A stretch of 64,000 bases of DNA from NCBI RefSeq assembly GCF_029688735.1, contig NZ_JARULD010000001.1, positions 806,001 through 870,000 of the forward strand, written 5' to 3'. The stretch comes from Qipengyuania flavescens. Lineage in GTDB: Bacteria; Pseudomonadota; Alphaproteobacteria; Sphingomonadales; Sphingomonadaceae. Position numbers and translations under genes: made by a program. Below the pieces are notes generated by a model that was given only the letters and a program-made list of their open reading frames with translations, searched no databases and had not been told where the DNA came from. This document shows, in pieces, positions 53,394 through 62,592 of this stretch; position 1 is the stretch's first letter; every line of letters starts with the position of its first letter.

Positions 53394-54990
53394 TCCCGGC
53401 CGCGCGTCGAGCGCTCCTCCTCGCCGCGAAGGCGAGGAGCGTGACTGGTCGGTAGTTGTCGAGGACGGGCGGGCGAAGACGAACGAGCCGGTTTCGAGCG
53501 CAGTAGCCGAGCCGGAAGCGACGACGCTGCGTCACGAGCCACACGAGCCGCCGCGTCAGCAGCTGCCGACTAAGCTGTTCGAGAAACGCACCAAGGTCCA
53601 CAACAAGCGGATCGACGGACCCTTCCGCCGGTTCAAGTGGTTCGTGATGTTCGTCACTCTGGCGATCTATTACGGCACGCCCTGGATTCGTTGGGATCGC
53701 GGTCCTTATGCTCCCGACCAGGCAGTGCTGGTCGATTTGGCCAATCGCCGTTTCTACATGTTCGGCATCGAGATCTGGCCGCACGAATTCTACTATGTCG
53801 CCGGCCTGCTGATCATGGCGGCGCTCGGGCTCTTCCTCGTGACGAGCGCGGTCGGACGTGCCTGGTGCGGATATGCCTGCCCGCAGACTGTCTGGACGGA
53901 CCTGTTCCAGCATGTCGATCGCTTCGTCGATGGCGACCGAAACGCACGCATGAGGCTTGACGCGGCACCCATGGGACCGAAGAAGTTTGCAAAGCGAAGC
54001 TTCAAATACACGATTTACCTCGTCATCAGCTTTTGGACCGGCGGTGCATGGATCATGTATTTCGCCGACGCGCCGACGCTGGTGCGCGACTTCTGGGCGG
54101 GAGAGGCGGCACCGGCAGCTTACATCACGGTGGCAATCCTGACGCTGACGACATTCACGCTGGGCGGGTTCATGCGCGAGCAGGTCTGCATCTACATGTG
54201 TCCCTGGCCGCGCATCCAGACCGCGATGATGGACGAGAAGTCGTTGCTCGTGACCTACAAGGACTGGCGCGGTGAGCCGCGTGGGAGTGTCAAGAAGGCG
54301 GAAAAGAACCCGGGCAAGTTCGGCGACTGTATCGACTGCCTCCAATGCGTTGCCGTTTGTCCGACCGGTATCGACATTCGCGAAGGTCCGCAGGTTGGCT
54401 GCATCACCTGTGGATTGTGTATTGATGCCTGTGACAAGGTAATGGCCGATGTCGGCCGCCCACGTGGTCTGATAGACTACGCAACGCTCGAGGATTGCGA
54501 GAAGGAAGCGAATGGAGAACCCACGCGCTCACCTTGGAGAGCGCTGCTTCGTCCAAGAACCCTCGCTTATTTCCTGATCTGGGGTAGCATCGGTTTCGCC
54601 ATGCTGTTCGCATTGGGCGTGCGCAACCATGTCGGCCTTTCGGTCTCCCCCGATCGCAATCCGCCTTACATCCTCATGAGCGATGGATCTGTGCGCAACT
54701 CCTACACGCTTAAGCTACGCAACATGGAAAGCCGACCACGCGAGATGGAGATTGCTATCGAAGGCCTTCCCGGCGCGCTGATGTGGACGGATACAATCGG
54801 AAGGGACGACGCAGCGCGCACTCAGGTCAAAACAGTGCTTGCCGATCAGGTTCTTTCGGTTCGGGCCTATGTGGTTGCGCCCGAAGGAACCTCTACGCAG
54901 GATTTCAGCTTCAGCGTGACTTCGCGCGATGAGCAGCAGGAAACAGCGACAACGGAAACGCGGTTCGACACGCCGGGAGGCGAGGAATGA
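53380..54990 (+). CDS. ccoG: Cbb3 oxidase accessory protein CcoG (FixG/RdxA type)
   Basis: 536 residues. Membrane helices near 90-190 with the conserved AWCGYACPQTVWTDLF, two ferredoxin-like clusters (FGDCIDCLQCVAVCPTGIDI and VGCITCGLCIDACDK), and a C-terminal IgG-like domain. CcoG is a Cu(II) reductase or electron-transfer protein needed for copper delivery to the oxidase. The ~75-residue N-terminal extension is hydrophilic. ATG 53380 lies within the end of ccoP, after GGAGG. Confidence 0.95.
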   Translation: MKNRDPGRASSAPPRREGEERDWSVVVEDGRAKTNEPVSSAVAEPEATTLRHEPHEPPRQQLPTKLFEKRTKVHNKRIDGPFRRFKWFVMFVTLAIYYGTPWIRWDRGPYAPDQAVLVDLANRRFYMFGIEIWPHEFYYVAGLLIMAALGLFLVTSAVGRAWCGYACPQTVWTDLFQHVDRFVDGDRNARMRLDAAPMGPKKFAKRSFKYTIYLVISFWTGGAWIMYFADAPTLVRDFWAGEAAPAAYITVAILTLTTFTLGGFMREQVCIYMCPWPRIQTAMMDEKSLLVTYKDWRGEPRGSVKKAEKNPGKFGDCIDCLQCVAVCPTGIDIREGPQVGCITCGLCIDACDKVMADVGRPRGLIDYATLEDCEKEANGEPTRSPWRALLRPRTLAYFLIWGSIGFAMLFALGVRNHVGLSVSPDRNPPYILMSDGSVRNSYTLKLRNMESRPREMEIAIEGLPGALMWTDTIGRDDAARTQVKTVLADQVLSVRAYVVAPEGTSTQDFSFSVTSRDEQQETATTETRFDTPGGEE

Positions 54991-55436
54991 AACGCGAATT
55001 CACCGGTAAGCATGCGGCAGCAATCATCGTCACCGGGTTCGCCATCATCATTGCGGTCAACCTGTTCATGGCTACACTCGCCGTGCGCGGGTTCGGCGGC
55101 GTGATCGTCGAAAACTCCTATGTCGCAAGCCAGGAGTTCAATGACTGGCTCGACGCTGCCGAAGAGCAGGAGGCGTTGGGCTGGTCGGTCGAGATGACCC
55201 GAAGCGAGAACGGGCACCTCCTCATCGACACCACATCGGTGCCCGATGGCGCGACCGTGACCGCAGAAGCTCGCCGACCGCTCGGGCAACCGGAAAGCAA
55301 GGGCCTTAGTTTCATCGAAGCGACGCCCGGGAATCACGTATCGCTCGAACCACTCGATACGGGACGCTGGATCGTGCGCCTGAAAGTCGCATCTCCCGAG
55401 GGAGATGCATGGTCGACCGAAGAGCAGTTGCCGTGA
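54987..55436 (+). CDS. ccoH: Cbb3 assembly protein CcoH (FixH)
   Basis: 149 residues, one N-terminal helix (HAAAIIVTGFAIIIAVNLFM) and a periplasmic domain with SYVASQEFNDWLDAAEEQEA. The FixH/CcoH family pairs with the copper ATPase FixI in cbb3 maturation. It overlaps ccoG by 4 nt (ATGA) and ccoI by up to 28 nt. Confidence 0.92.
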   Translation: MKREFTGKHAAAIIVTGFAIIIAVNLFMATLAVRGFGGVIVENSYVASQEFNDWLDAAEEQEALGWSVEMTRSENGHLLIDTTSVPDGATVTAEARRPLGQPESKGLSFIEATPGNHVSLEPLDTGRWIVRLKVASPEGDAWSTEEQLP

Positions 55437-57562
55437 ACGCGCCTACGGCAATCGAAACGCTTGAGCGACCCGGCCTCGTCGATAGCAGGTTCACCGTGCC
55501 CGGCATGCGCTGTGCCGGTTGCATCGCCAAGATCGAACGCGGTCTACAAGAGATCGACGGTATCGAGGCTGCACGCGTCAACTTTTCCGCCAAGCGTGTC
55601 GCCGTCCGGCACGACCGGAAGTTCGACGCAGAAGAGCTTGTTGCAGCCATCGGCAGGATCGGCTTCGAAGCGCAGGTCGCCGATGCAAACCCCCTAGGCC
55701 AGGACGATGCCGAAGCCCGCATGCTCCTGCGCTCGCTTGCCGTGGCGGGGTTCGGGATGATGAACATCATGCTGCTCTCGGTCAGTGTCTGGTCGGGTGC
55801 GGGCGGTGTAACCCGCGAACTGTTCCACTGGCTGTCCGCGCTGATCGCCCTGCCGGTGGTCGCTTACGCCGGGCGACCCTTCTTTTCGAGCGCAGCCATG
55901 GCCCTGCGGCATCGTCGGACAAACATGGACGTGCCGATCTCGATCGGTGTCCTGCTTGCAACCGGGCTCAGCGTCTACGAAACAATCATCGGCGGTGGGC
56001 ATGCCTATTTCGACAGTGCTGTCATGCTGTTGTTCTTCCTACTTGCCGGTCGCGCGCTCGATGCGACGATGCGGAACAAAACCCGCGCAGGCATCGGTGC
56101 ACTGCTGTCGCGTATGGGAAAGTCAGCTCGCGTCTTGGCGGAAAATGGATCCAGCCGAACGGTCGAAGCGGACCACCTTGAGCCGGGAATGCTCATGCTT
56201 GTCGCCGCGGGTGAGGCGCTTGCGGCGGATGGCTTGGTCGAGGACGGACAAAGCTCGATCGACAATGCGATGCTTACCGGCGAAAGCACGCCTCAGCCTG
56301 CCGGTGTTGGCGATACCGTTCACGCCGGAGCGATCAATCTCGGCGATCCCATCCGTGTGCGCGTTACCGCCGCCTCGTCCGATACAGCGATTGCCGAGAT
56401 TGCGCGGCTGATGGATGAGGCGGGGCAGTCGCGCAGTCATTATGTCCGTATCGCCGACCGTGCATCACGCCTTTATGCGCCTGCCGTCCATACTCTTGCG
56501 TTGCTGGCGTTTGTAGGATGGATGATTGCCGGGGCCGGCTGGCACCAGTCACTCGTGATCGCGATCGCAGTTCTTATCATTACCTGTCCGTGTGCCATGG
56601 GGCTCGCAGTTCCAGCTGCTCAAGTGGTTGCGTCAGGGGCGCTCGCCAGGCGAGGCCTACTGGTCAAGGATGGAAGCGCGCTCGAACGGTTGGCCGAAGT
56701 CGATACCGCACTGTTCGACAAGACCGGAACGCTGACCCTGGGCGAGCCTGTTCCAAGCCTCGATCATCTTACGAATGACCAAAAAACTGTCGCGCTAGCC
56801 CTCGCGCAGTCTAGCCGACACCCCTTGAGCAAGGGCATCGTGTCCGCGCTCGGAGCGGAAGGCGTCTCACCTGCATCGCTCACTGCGATCACCGAAACAG
56901 GAGGACAAGGCATAAGCGGGATGCATGGCGAGATTCCTGTCTCATTGGCTCGTGGTGCTTTGGATCAAACGGGGATGGCATCGACCTTGCGCATTGGTGA
57001 GGAAAAAATTGCCATCGTTTATGCGGATCCGGTGCGGGCCGATGCCGCCCAAACGCTCGCCGCACTTGATGCAAGCGGCTTGGACAGCAGGATCGTCTCA
57101 GGCGATCGGCATTCTCCCGTCCGCGCACTTGCGGGCGAGCTTGGTATTGAAGGCGAAGGCGAAATGCGTCCCGATACTAAGTTGGCCCTGCTCGATACCT
57201 TGAAAGCAGACGGACGTCGTCCGCTGATGGTAGGCGATGGTATCAATGATGGTCCTGCGCTGGCAGCAGCCCATGCCTCCATCGCGCCCGGCACCGCCAG
57301 TGACGTGAGCCAACAAGCCGCAGACGCGGTGTTCCTTGGCAAGGGGCTGATGCCGGTTGCGCTGGCGGTCACCATCGCACGCCGGACGATGCGCATCGTC
57401 CGCCAGAACTTCGGATTTGCGATCGGCTACAACGTGGTTGCGGTGCCGCTCGCGCTCGCGGGTCTCGTGACGCCCTTGATCGCTGCCATAGCCATGTCGC
57501 TCAGTTCACTGGTTGTCGTTGGAAATTCCCTGCGGCTGGCGCGCATGAGAAACGCACCTTGA
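55409..57562 (+). CDS. ccoI: Copper P-type ATPase CcoI (FixI)
   Basis: 717 residues. N-terminal metal-binding domain with GMRCAGCIAKIERGL (CxxC), eight helices, the ion-site CPCAMG, phosphorylation site DKTGTLTLGE and hinge MVGDGINDGPALAAA. It moves Cu(I) for assembly of the heme-copper centre. ATG 55409 is preceded by GAGGGAG. GTG 55433, which overlaps the ccoH stop as GTGA, is equally possible and would remove 8 residues. Stop overlaps ccoS (TTGA). Confidence 0.96.
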   Translation: MVDRRAVAVNAPTAIETLERPGLVDSRFTVPGMRCAGCIAKIERGLQEIDGIEAARVNFSAKRVAVRHDRKFDAEELVAAIGRIGFEAQVADANPLGQDDAEARMLLRSLAVAGFGMMNIMLLSVSVWSGAGGVTRELFHWLSALIALPVVAYAGRPFFSSAAMALRHRRTNMDVPISIGVLLATGLSVYETIIGGGHAYFDSAVMLLFFLLAGRALDATMRNKTRAGIGALLSRMGKSARVLAENGSSRTVEADHLEPGMLMLVAAGEALAADGLVEDGQSSIDNAMLTGESTPQPAGVGDTVHAGAINLGDPIRVRVTAASSDTAIAEIARLMDEAGQSRSHYVRIADRASRLYAPAVHTLALLAFVGWMIAGAGWHQSLVIAIAVLIITCPCAMGLAVPAAQVVASGALARRGLLVKDGSALERLAEVDTALFDKTGTLTLGEPVPSLDHLTNDQKTVALALAQSSRHPLSKGIVSALGAEGVSPASLTAITETGGQGISGMHGEIPVSLARGALDQTGMASTLRIGEEKIAIVYADPVRADAAQTLAALDASGLDSRIVSGDRHSPVRALAGELGIEGEGEMRPDTKLALLDTLKADGRRPLMVGDGINDGPALAAAHASIAPGTASDVSQQAADAVFLGKGLMPVALAVTIARRTMRIVRQNFGFAIGYNVVAVPLALAGLVTPLIAAIAMSLSSLVVVGNSLRLARMRNAP

Positions 57563-57744
57563 ACGTGCTGGTCTTCCTCATCCCGGTCGCGCTGTTTCTG
57601 GGCGGTGCCGGGTTGGTCCTGTTCTTCTGGGCCATGCGCGACGGTCAGTTCGAAGATCTCGACGGTGCGGCAAACCGTATTCTTATCGATGACGAGGATG
57701 ATGGCCGGAATTCAACCAACGAAGATGAGGAAGGGTGCCGATGA
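57559..57744 (+). CDS. ccoS: Cbb3 maturation protein CcoS
   Basis: 61 residues: MNVLVFLIPVALFLGGAGLV, then FFWAMRDGQFEDLDGAANRI. The RDGQFEDL-(D/E)-G-x-A motif is diagnostic of CcoS, needed for cofactor insertion. TTG start overlaps the ccoI stop (TTGA). An acidic tail follows. Confidence 0.93.
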   Translation: MNVLVFLIPVALFLGGAGLVLFFWAMRDGQFEDLDGAANRILIDDEDDGRNSTNEDEEGCR

Positions 57745-57947
57745 AGACGAGGTTCGCCTTTCTGGCCTTGCTTCCGGCATCATTCGGACCGGTTCCTGTT
57801 GCTGCTCAGACCATCGAAACACGTCTATGCGGCGGCGGTGTCCTCAGCATTCCGATCCCGATGCGCGAATCGCCTCCCACGGCGCCCTGTCATAGCGAGG
57901 GTTGCCACGCGTCCTGTTCCCGTAAGCGAATTGATCCAGCGCAATGA
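57741..57947 (+). CDS. Small exported cysteine-containing protein in the cbb3 operon
   Basis: 68 residues. Signal peptide KTRFAFLALLPASFGPVPVA, then a mature part with four cysteines (one in RLCGGG and three in PCHSEGCHASC), a spacing that suggests metal or redox binding. Start ATG 57741 overlaps ccoS by 4 nt (ATGA) and its end overlaps hemN by 4 nt. I know no name for it. A role in copper or heme delivery would fit the operon (inference). Confidence 0.7.
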   Translation: MKTRFAFLALLPASFGPVPVAAQTIETRLCGGGVLSIPIPMRESPPTAPCHSEGCHASCSRKRIDPAQ

Positions 57948-59290
57948 ATACGATCTCGAATACGAGCAACGAGCCCGCCATGTGGCCCTATCACCCCGAT
58001 CTGCTGGCAACTCCGGTTCCCCGCTACACCAGCTATCCGACTGCGGCCGAGTTCGGCCCCTTGTCAGCCACCCATTTTGCCGAGGCTCTTGGCAATGCGA
58101 GCGGCGCCGTTTCGCTCTACGTCCACATCCCGTTCTGCGAGAAAATCTGTTTCTACTGCGGGTGCAACACGGGCAAGTCTGGCAAGCGGCAGCGGCTCGA
58201 ATCCTATCTTGATGCGCTGGTCTGCGAGATAGATCTCGTTTCCGATATGTTGCGGAGCGACGCACATGTGCGTCGGATCGCGTTCGGCGGCGGCAGCCCA
58301 AATGCGATCAGCCCAACAGAATTCCTATCGCTCGTCGACTGCCTGATCGCACGCTTCAAGATCGATGATCCCACATTTTCGATCGAGCTCGACCCCCGAA
58401 CATTTTCGGCGGAATGGGCGCAGGCGATCGGGAGTGTCGGGATCGAACGTGCAAGCCTCGGTGTGCAGACCTTCGCTCCACACTGCCAGGAGGCGATCGG
58501 CCGGGTTCAGCCCGAAGGCCTAATCGAACGCAGCGTAGACCTTCTTGGTCAGAATGGGATTACCTCCCTGAATTTCGATCTGATGTATGGTCTCCCGCAC
58601 CAATCGCAGGACGACCTCCATGACAGCTTACAGCGCACGGTCGCCATAGCACCGGACCGCATCGCGCTCTTCGGTTACGCTCATGTTCCGCATCTGATTG
58701 CGCGACAGCGCGTCATCGACGGCAACGCCCTTCCAGATCCGGAAGAAAGGTTTGCTATGGCTCAACTCGGGCATGCTTACCTGACCGAGCAGGGCTACCG
58801 CTCCATTGGTTTCGACCACTTTGCCAAACCCAGCGATCCGCTCGCCCAAGCATCTGCGACGGGAAAGCTGCGGCGAAACTTTCAAGGCTTCACGGACGAT
58901 CAGTCACTGGTCCTGATTGGTCTCGGCAGTTCGGCAGTAAGCAGTTTCCCAAAGCTGCTTGCCCAGAACGAGAAGAATAGCGGTCGCTACAGGATGCAAG
59001 CCAGCCAGAGCCGATTGACAACGGCGGTGGGCATCGCTCGGACCGACGACGACCGAGTGCGCGGGGAAATAATAGAAGCACTCCTATGCCGTGGCAGCGC
59101 GACGATCGACCCTGTGTTGGATGAGCCTGTGCTCAACGCCCTTCGCCCTTTCATCGAGCTCGAGCTTGCAACCCTCGATAATGACCAGTTATCCATTACA
59201 GCGAGCGGGTTGCCCTATGCACGCGTGATCGCTGCCTTGTTCGATACCTACCGTCCGCAGTCCGTCCGTCGTTTCAGCTCGGCTGTCTGA
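57944..59290 (+). CDS. hemN: Oxygen-independent coproporphyrinogen III dehydrogenase
   Basis: 448 residues. A radical-SAM enzyme that decarboxylates coproporphyrinogen III without oxygen. The iron-sulfur motif is C65-x3-C69-x2-C72 in PFCEKICFYCGC, and RYTSYPTA near the N terminus and FGGGSPNAISP are family marks (the last has Ser where most HemN have GGTP). The final gene of the cbb3 operon, it supplies heme at low oxygen. Confidence 0.94.
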   Translation: MNTISNTSNEPAMWPYHPDLLATPVPRYTSYPTAAEFGPLSATHFAEALGNASGAVSLYVHIPFCEKICFYCGCNTGKSGKRQRLESYLDALVCEIDLVSDMLRSDAHVRRIAFGGGSPNAISPTEFLSLVDCLIARFKIDDPTFSIELDPRTFSAEWAQAIGSVGIERASLGVQTFAPHCQEAIGRVQPEGLIERSVDLLGQNGITSLNFDLMYGLPHQSQDDLHDSLQRTVAIAPDRIALFGYAHVPHLIARQRVIDGNALPDPEERFAMAQLGHAYLTEQGYRSIGFDHFAKPSDPLAQASATGKLRRNFQGFTDDQSLVLIGLGSSAVSSFPKLLAQNEKNSGRYRMQASQSRLTTAVGIARTDDDRVRGEIIEALLCRGSATIDPVLDEPVLNALRPFIELELATLDNDQLSITASGLPYARVIAALFDTYRPQSVRRFSSAV

Positions 59291-59315
59291 GTTCGGTCCG
59301 AAAGGAGTTTCTTCA

Positions 59316-59591
59316 ATGCCGTTGTGGTTCCTTCCTGCTCTCATCACGCTTTTTGCAGTCGTCAGCTTGGGCGCGGGCATTTGGCTCTTGCTACACCTGC
59401 GCGATGTCGCTCGCGTGTTCCGCGGGAATAGGCCGGGTGAATTGGTGCGCGGGCCAGGAAAACGGAGGGCAACACCGGCAGCGGTGTGGACAGCGTTTAT
59501 CATATTCAACGCGGGGTGGATCGCCTGCATTGTTATCTGGATCTTCGTTCTGGGAGGGGAGGCTAATACGGTCGTGGACGCCAAAAGCTGA
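59316..59591 (+). CDS. Small two-helix membrane protein
   Basis: 91 residues with helices WFLPALITLFAVVSLGAGIW and AFIIFNAGWIACIVIWIFVL, joined by a basic loop. GGAG 6-9 nt before ATG 59316. It follows hemN by 25 bp, so it may belong to the operon. Function not known. Confidence 0.75.
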   Translation: MPLWFLPALITLFAVVSLGAGIWLLLHLRDVARVFRGNRPGELVRGPGKRRATPAAVWTAFIIFNAGWIACIVIWIFVLGGEANTVVDAKS

Positions 59592-59655
59592 CAGTTTCGA
59601 GCTTGTTTCTACACCCCTATGTCCACTCCTGTCGCCCTGCGTCTCACGACCCCAG

Positions 59656-60267
59656 CTAGCCGAAGCGAAAACGCCGTGCGCTGACTGTCGCGTCTCCGTC
59701 AGCGCAGCGAACCACATTGCGTCCATCAGCCTTCGCCTTGTAAAGCGCAGCGTCCGACCTTCTCAACAATGAGAAGAGATCCTCATCGCTTCTCAGGCAA
59801 CCAACTCTATTCGATGGCAGAAAGCTGATGGCTTTCGCAATGTATCCTGTGCACCAGAGCAACAGACCGACTGAGAACAAACCGCTACCGAGCATTACAG
59901 CAGACCAGTATAAACCAGCACTTCTAGCAGCCTGTTGCACAGCATACTCATTGGAAAAGCTGTAAAGGTCGTTGCCTACGTTGGCATAGGCGAGCGATGC
60001 AATGAGGGTGATGCACATCCCTATCGCCATGGCATAAGCACTTCCTGTCATTAGCGCCTTTCCATCAGGCCGCTCATCTACAGCTTCAATTTCAACCCTG
60101 CATACGTGATTGTCCATCGCGGTTTCATCGCCAGTCATGCCGCAAGCATCGCATCTAATCGTGACTCCCCTCTTGAACCATTTTCGGCAGAGGTGATGGC
60201 TCGAAACGCCATCGAAGGCATTGCGGAGCCATTCAGAAGCTTTCAGGGAAGAATGCCCTGCCGCCAA
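59656..60267 (-). pseudogene. Chimeric gene with a truncated GGDEF (diguanylate cyclase) tail
   Basis: The 203-codon frame starts at a TTG (60267) without ribosome site; ATG 60138 would give 160 residues. The start has RCDACGMTGDE, a small zinc-ribbon-like pair. Two helices follow (MAIGMCITLIASLAYANVG and LYWSAVMLGSGLFSVGLLLW). The last part reads LLRRSDAALYKAKADGRNVV, the exact C-terminal helix of GGDEF domains, but the GGDEF motif itself and ~130 residues before it are gone. I infer an in-frame deletion fusing an unrelated head to a cyclase tail. Confidence 0.5.
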
Positions 60268-61206
60268 GGGAAGCTTGAAACGGCAGGGCTACACCATCAG
60301 TTCGAATCGAACAACTGAAAGCGCAGAGCCAGTTCCATACCAGCCCATCAAATGGCTATCATTGGCAAGTGCTTGATTCCAGCGAGCCTAAGCACTTCAT
60401 GCGGGCGGTCCTGTTGCTATTCCGAGGGGGTACTGGCGCCCAGTCGCTCTAAGGAGGTAGACAAGACTGGGTGCACCATTTGAACGGGTCGAAAACTCTA
60501 TGGCACAAGGCGCACGAAACCGCCTCACCAGCATCGTTTTGAACAGCCGTTCCTGCACTTCGTTCCTTAGCGTGCCTGCTCAGTGCTCGCATTGGCTAAA
60601 TACTGCCATGGCAAAAAAAATCCCCCCACGACCAAGGCGAGCTTGCGAAACAGACTCTAGCAGAGCGCCACGATGGCATCACAAAGGCTGTCGATGGCCG
60701 TCTGGCCCACATGCAGCACACTAAGCACGGCGAACTCATCGGCAAACTGTCTGATGAGCATTGCCTAGACGTTCTCAATCAAACTATTTGTGGCGATTAC
60801 CCTCGTGGGCGTCGGTCTCATCAGAACGCAAGCCGGCGCTGCGATCGACTGGCCTGATCGTTCTGGTAAGGAATGCTGCTTGCGGATTGTCTAAGTGCGA
60901 CAGCCGACACTGAAGGACCGAGCAGCTTAGCTCCATGCCTCATAATCTACAAAGTGCAAAAGCCCTTTGGGATTACCGTTGATCGAAGCAAATAGCTTCA
61001 GGGCACGATTTGCGCAATCTGGAATCGAAGAAAGCGCGCCTTGAGTGTTGGCGGTGAGAATAGGGAACAAAGAGACAGCGCTCGTGATTGCAAGGCGAAT
61101 GGTTACCGTGATGGTGCGCCACGCTGCCGGTAGATAGTGCGTCTATCAGTATGATTGCGAATTTTGCCTCGTTTCCCGGCATTGGGTACCGCATTGGCGC
61201 CAGGCG
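60268..61206. other. Gene-poor decayed region
   Basis: This stretch of about 940 bp has no intact gene that I can support. It contains a short open + strand frame at about 60609-60790 (AERHDGITKAVDGRLAHM inside) that looks like an unrecognised protein fragment, and then the decayed rnk copy. Stop codons interrupt other frames. Confidence 0.6.
60796..60930 (+). pseudogene. Decayed duplicate of the rnk 3' end
   Basis: These 135 nt align without gaps to 45585-45719, the last 45 codons of rnk, with 23 mismatches by hand count (about 83% identity). The frame reads TLVGVGLIRTQAGAAIDWPD and then meets a TAA where rnk has GAC. No upstream half of rnk is present. It is a partial paralogue or the scar of a recombination. 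Confidence 0.75.
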
Positions 61207-61950
61207 ATGACATCAAAACAGGCTACCATGCGACGCATCTTCGAACCAATACTTGCTGGAGCCACTTTTCGCGATCGCATGCTGGCGTGCGCCGGTGGTC
61301 TGACGGGTATCGCTCTTACAAGCTTCATCGCGTCCTGGATCCTGCACGATAGCGCGATCCTACCTTTCATCGTCGCTCCGATGGGAGCGTCGGCCGTGCT
61401 CGTCTTCGCCGTTCCCGCGAGTCCCCTAGCTCAGCCTTGGCCGGTTATAGGCGGCAATGCGATTTCTGCCTTTGCGGGCGTATTCTGCGCGCATCTTTTT
61501 GGTTCGCCGCACATTGCAGCCGGTTTCGCTGTAGGACTTGCCATCCTGGCGATGTCGCTCACGCGCAGCCTGCATCCTCCCGGGGGAGCAGCGGCGCTCA
61601 CGGCGGTCATCGGCGGAGAAACCATCGAAGCCCTTGGATATAGCTTCGTCTTTCTGCCCATTGTTTTCAATGCAGTATGTCTGGTGATCGTCGGTGTCCT
61701 ATATCATAGGATTTCCGGACACAACTATCCTCATCAGGCGCGATCAATCGGAGCGCAGGCTATACCACAGCATGAGCCTACTGCGCCACATTCCGACGAT
61801 ATCGAGGCCGCACTGAGAGATTTGGGAGAAACTTTCGATATCGGGAAGGACGATCTGGAGCTTATAGTGCGCCAGGTGGAATTTCATGCCGCGCGGCGCC
61901 GCAGGAAAACAATACACCGAAGCTTTCTCTCTTCGAGAAAAGCTCGTTAG
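61207..61950 (+). CDS. HPP family membrane protein
   Basis: 247 residues with four to five helices and the naming motif in SLHPPGGAAALTAVIGGETI. Helices start near GGLTGIALTSFIASWIL and FIVAPMGASAVLVFAV. HPP proteins of bacteria and plastids move nitrite. A formate/nitrite transporter gene lies nearby on the other strand, and the neighbouring NO-related genes make a nitrogen role plausible (inference). Its C-terminal ~75 residues are cytosolic and charged. Confidence 0.9.
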   Translation: MTSKQATMRRIFEPILAGATFRDRMLACAGGLTGIALTSFIASWILHDSAILPFIVAPMGASAVLVFAVPASPLAQPWPVIGGNAISAFAGVFCAHLFGSPHIAAGFAVGLAILAMSLTRSLHPPGGAAALTAVIGGETIEALGYSFVFLPIVFNAVCLVIVGVLYHRISGHNYPHQARSIGAQAIPQHEPTAPHSDDIEAALRDLGETFDIGKDDLELIVRQVEFHAARRRRKTIHRSFLSSRKAR

Positions 61951-62059
61951 CGAATGCTTCGGTAAGTGACGTTCATCACCGACATTGGTCGATGTCGGAA
62001 CGCGTAGTCGAGTTGGTTTGATCGGCGAGACCCTCTATCTCCTCGCCCGAAATCACTTC

Positions 62060-62074
62060 GACCCGAATCGGGTC
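62060..62074. promoter_or_regulatory. GACCCGA-A-TCGGGTC palindrome before the MerR remnant
   Basis: A perfect inverted repeat with 7-bp arms, 62 bp upstream of the MerR fragment. Its arms differ from known metal-responsive MerR operators, so the role is unclear. Confidence 0.3.
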
Positions 62075-62136
62075 ATACTGAAGTCGCCGCCCGAGCCTTC
62101 TGACCCGGACAGGATCAAGCGATTCTTAGAGGCGAA

Positions 62137-62530
62137 TTGACAAGGTCCACCGACACGAAGACGGAGACGATCCGCTATTACGAGCGCGAGGGCATCCGGC
62201 CAGCAGCCGACCGGACCGATATTGTTTATCGCGATTACTCCGACGAGCATTTGGGACTCTAACCTTTTTGCGTCGCACGCGCGAACTCGGGTTCAGCATG
62301 GCGCAAGTTCGAGAACTGCTCGCGCTATCCGATCACGATGCAAAGCCGTCCCAGGACATCGATCAGCTGGTCCCACAGCAATTGGCCGAGATCGATCGCA
62401 AGAACGTTCATCTCGGCGCTCCGCAACGAACTTTGACAGATGTTACGATCCTGCCAGGCGGACAAGATCCGCGAATGCCATATCATCGGAAGCCTGGGGC
62501 GACTTGCCGTAGCGCGAGGGCGCAATAGAC
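62137..62530 (+). pseudogene. MerR-family metal-responsive regulator, multiply frameshifted
   Basis: Three frames must be joined. From TTG 62137: TKTETIRYYEREGIRP, VYRDYSDEHLGL and a TAA. One frame over from about 62264: TFLRRTRELGFSMAQVREL and LVPQQLAEIDRKNVHLGA. Then from about 62410 a third frame: QMLRSCQADKIRECHIIGSL. The first block is the MerR helix-turn-helix, the second the dimer helix, the third the C-terminal cysteine pair (SC-x8-C) typical of heavy-metal sensors. At least two indels and one nonsense codon make it inactive. Confidence 0.8.
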
Positions 62531-62592
62531 GTCCGCTTTCGGGCGTTTCGGGCAAGAAGTGGAACGGCCGAAATGGGGGCGCAATGCTGCCG

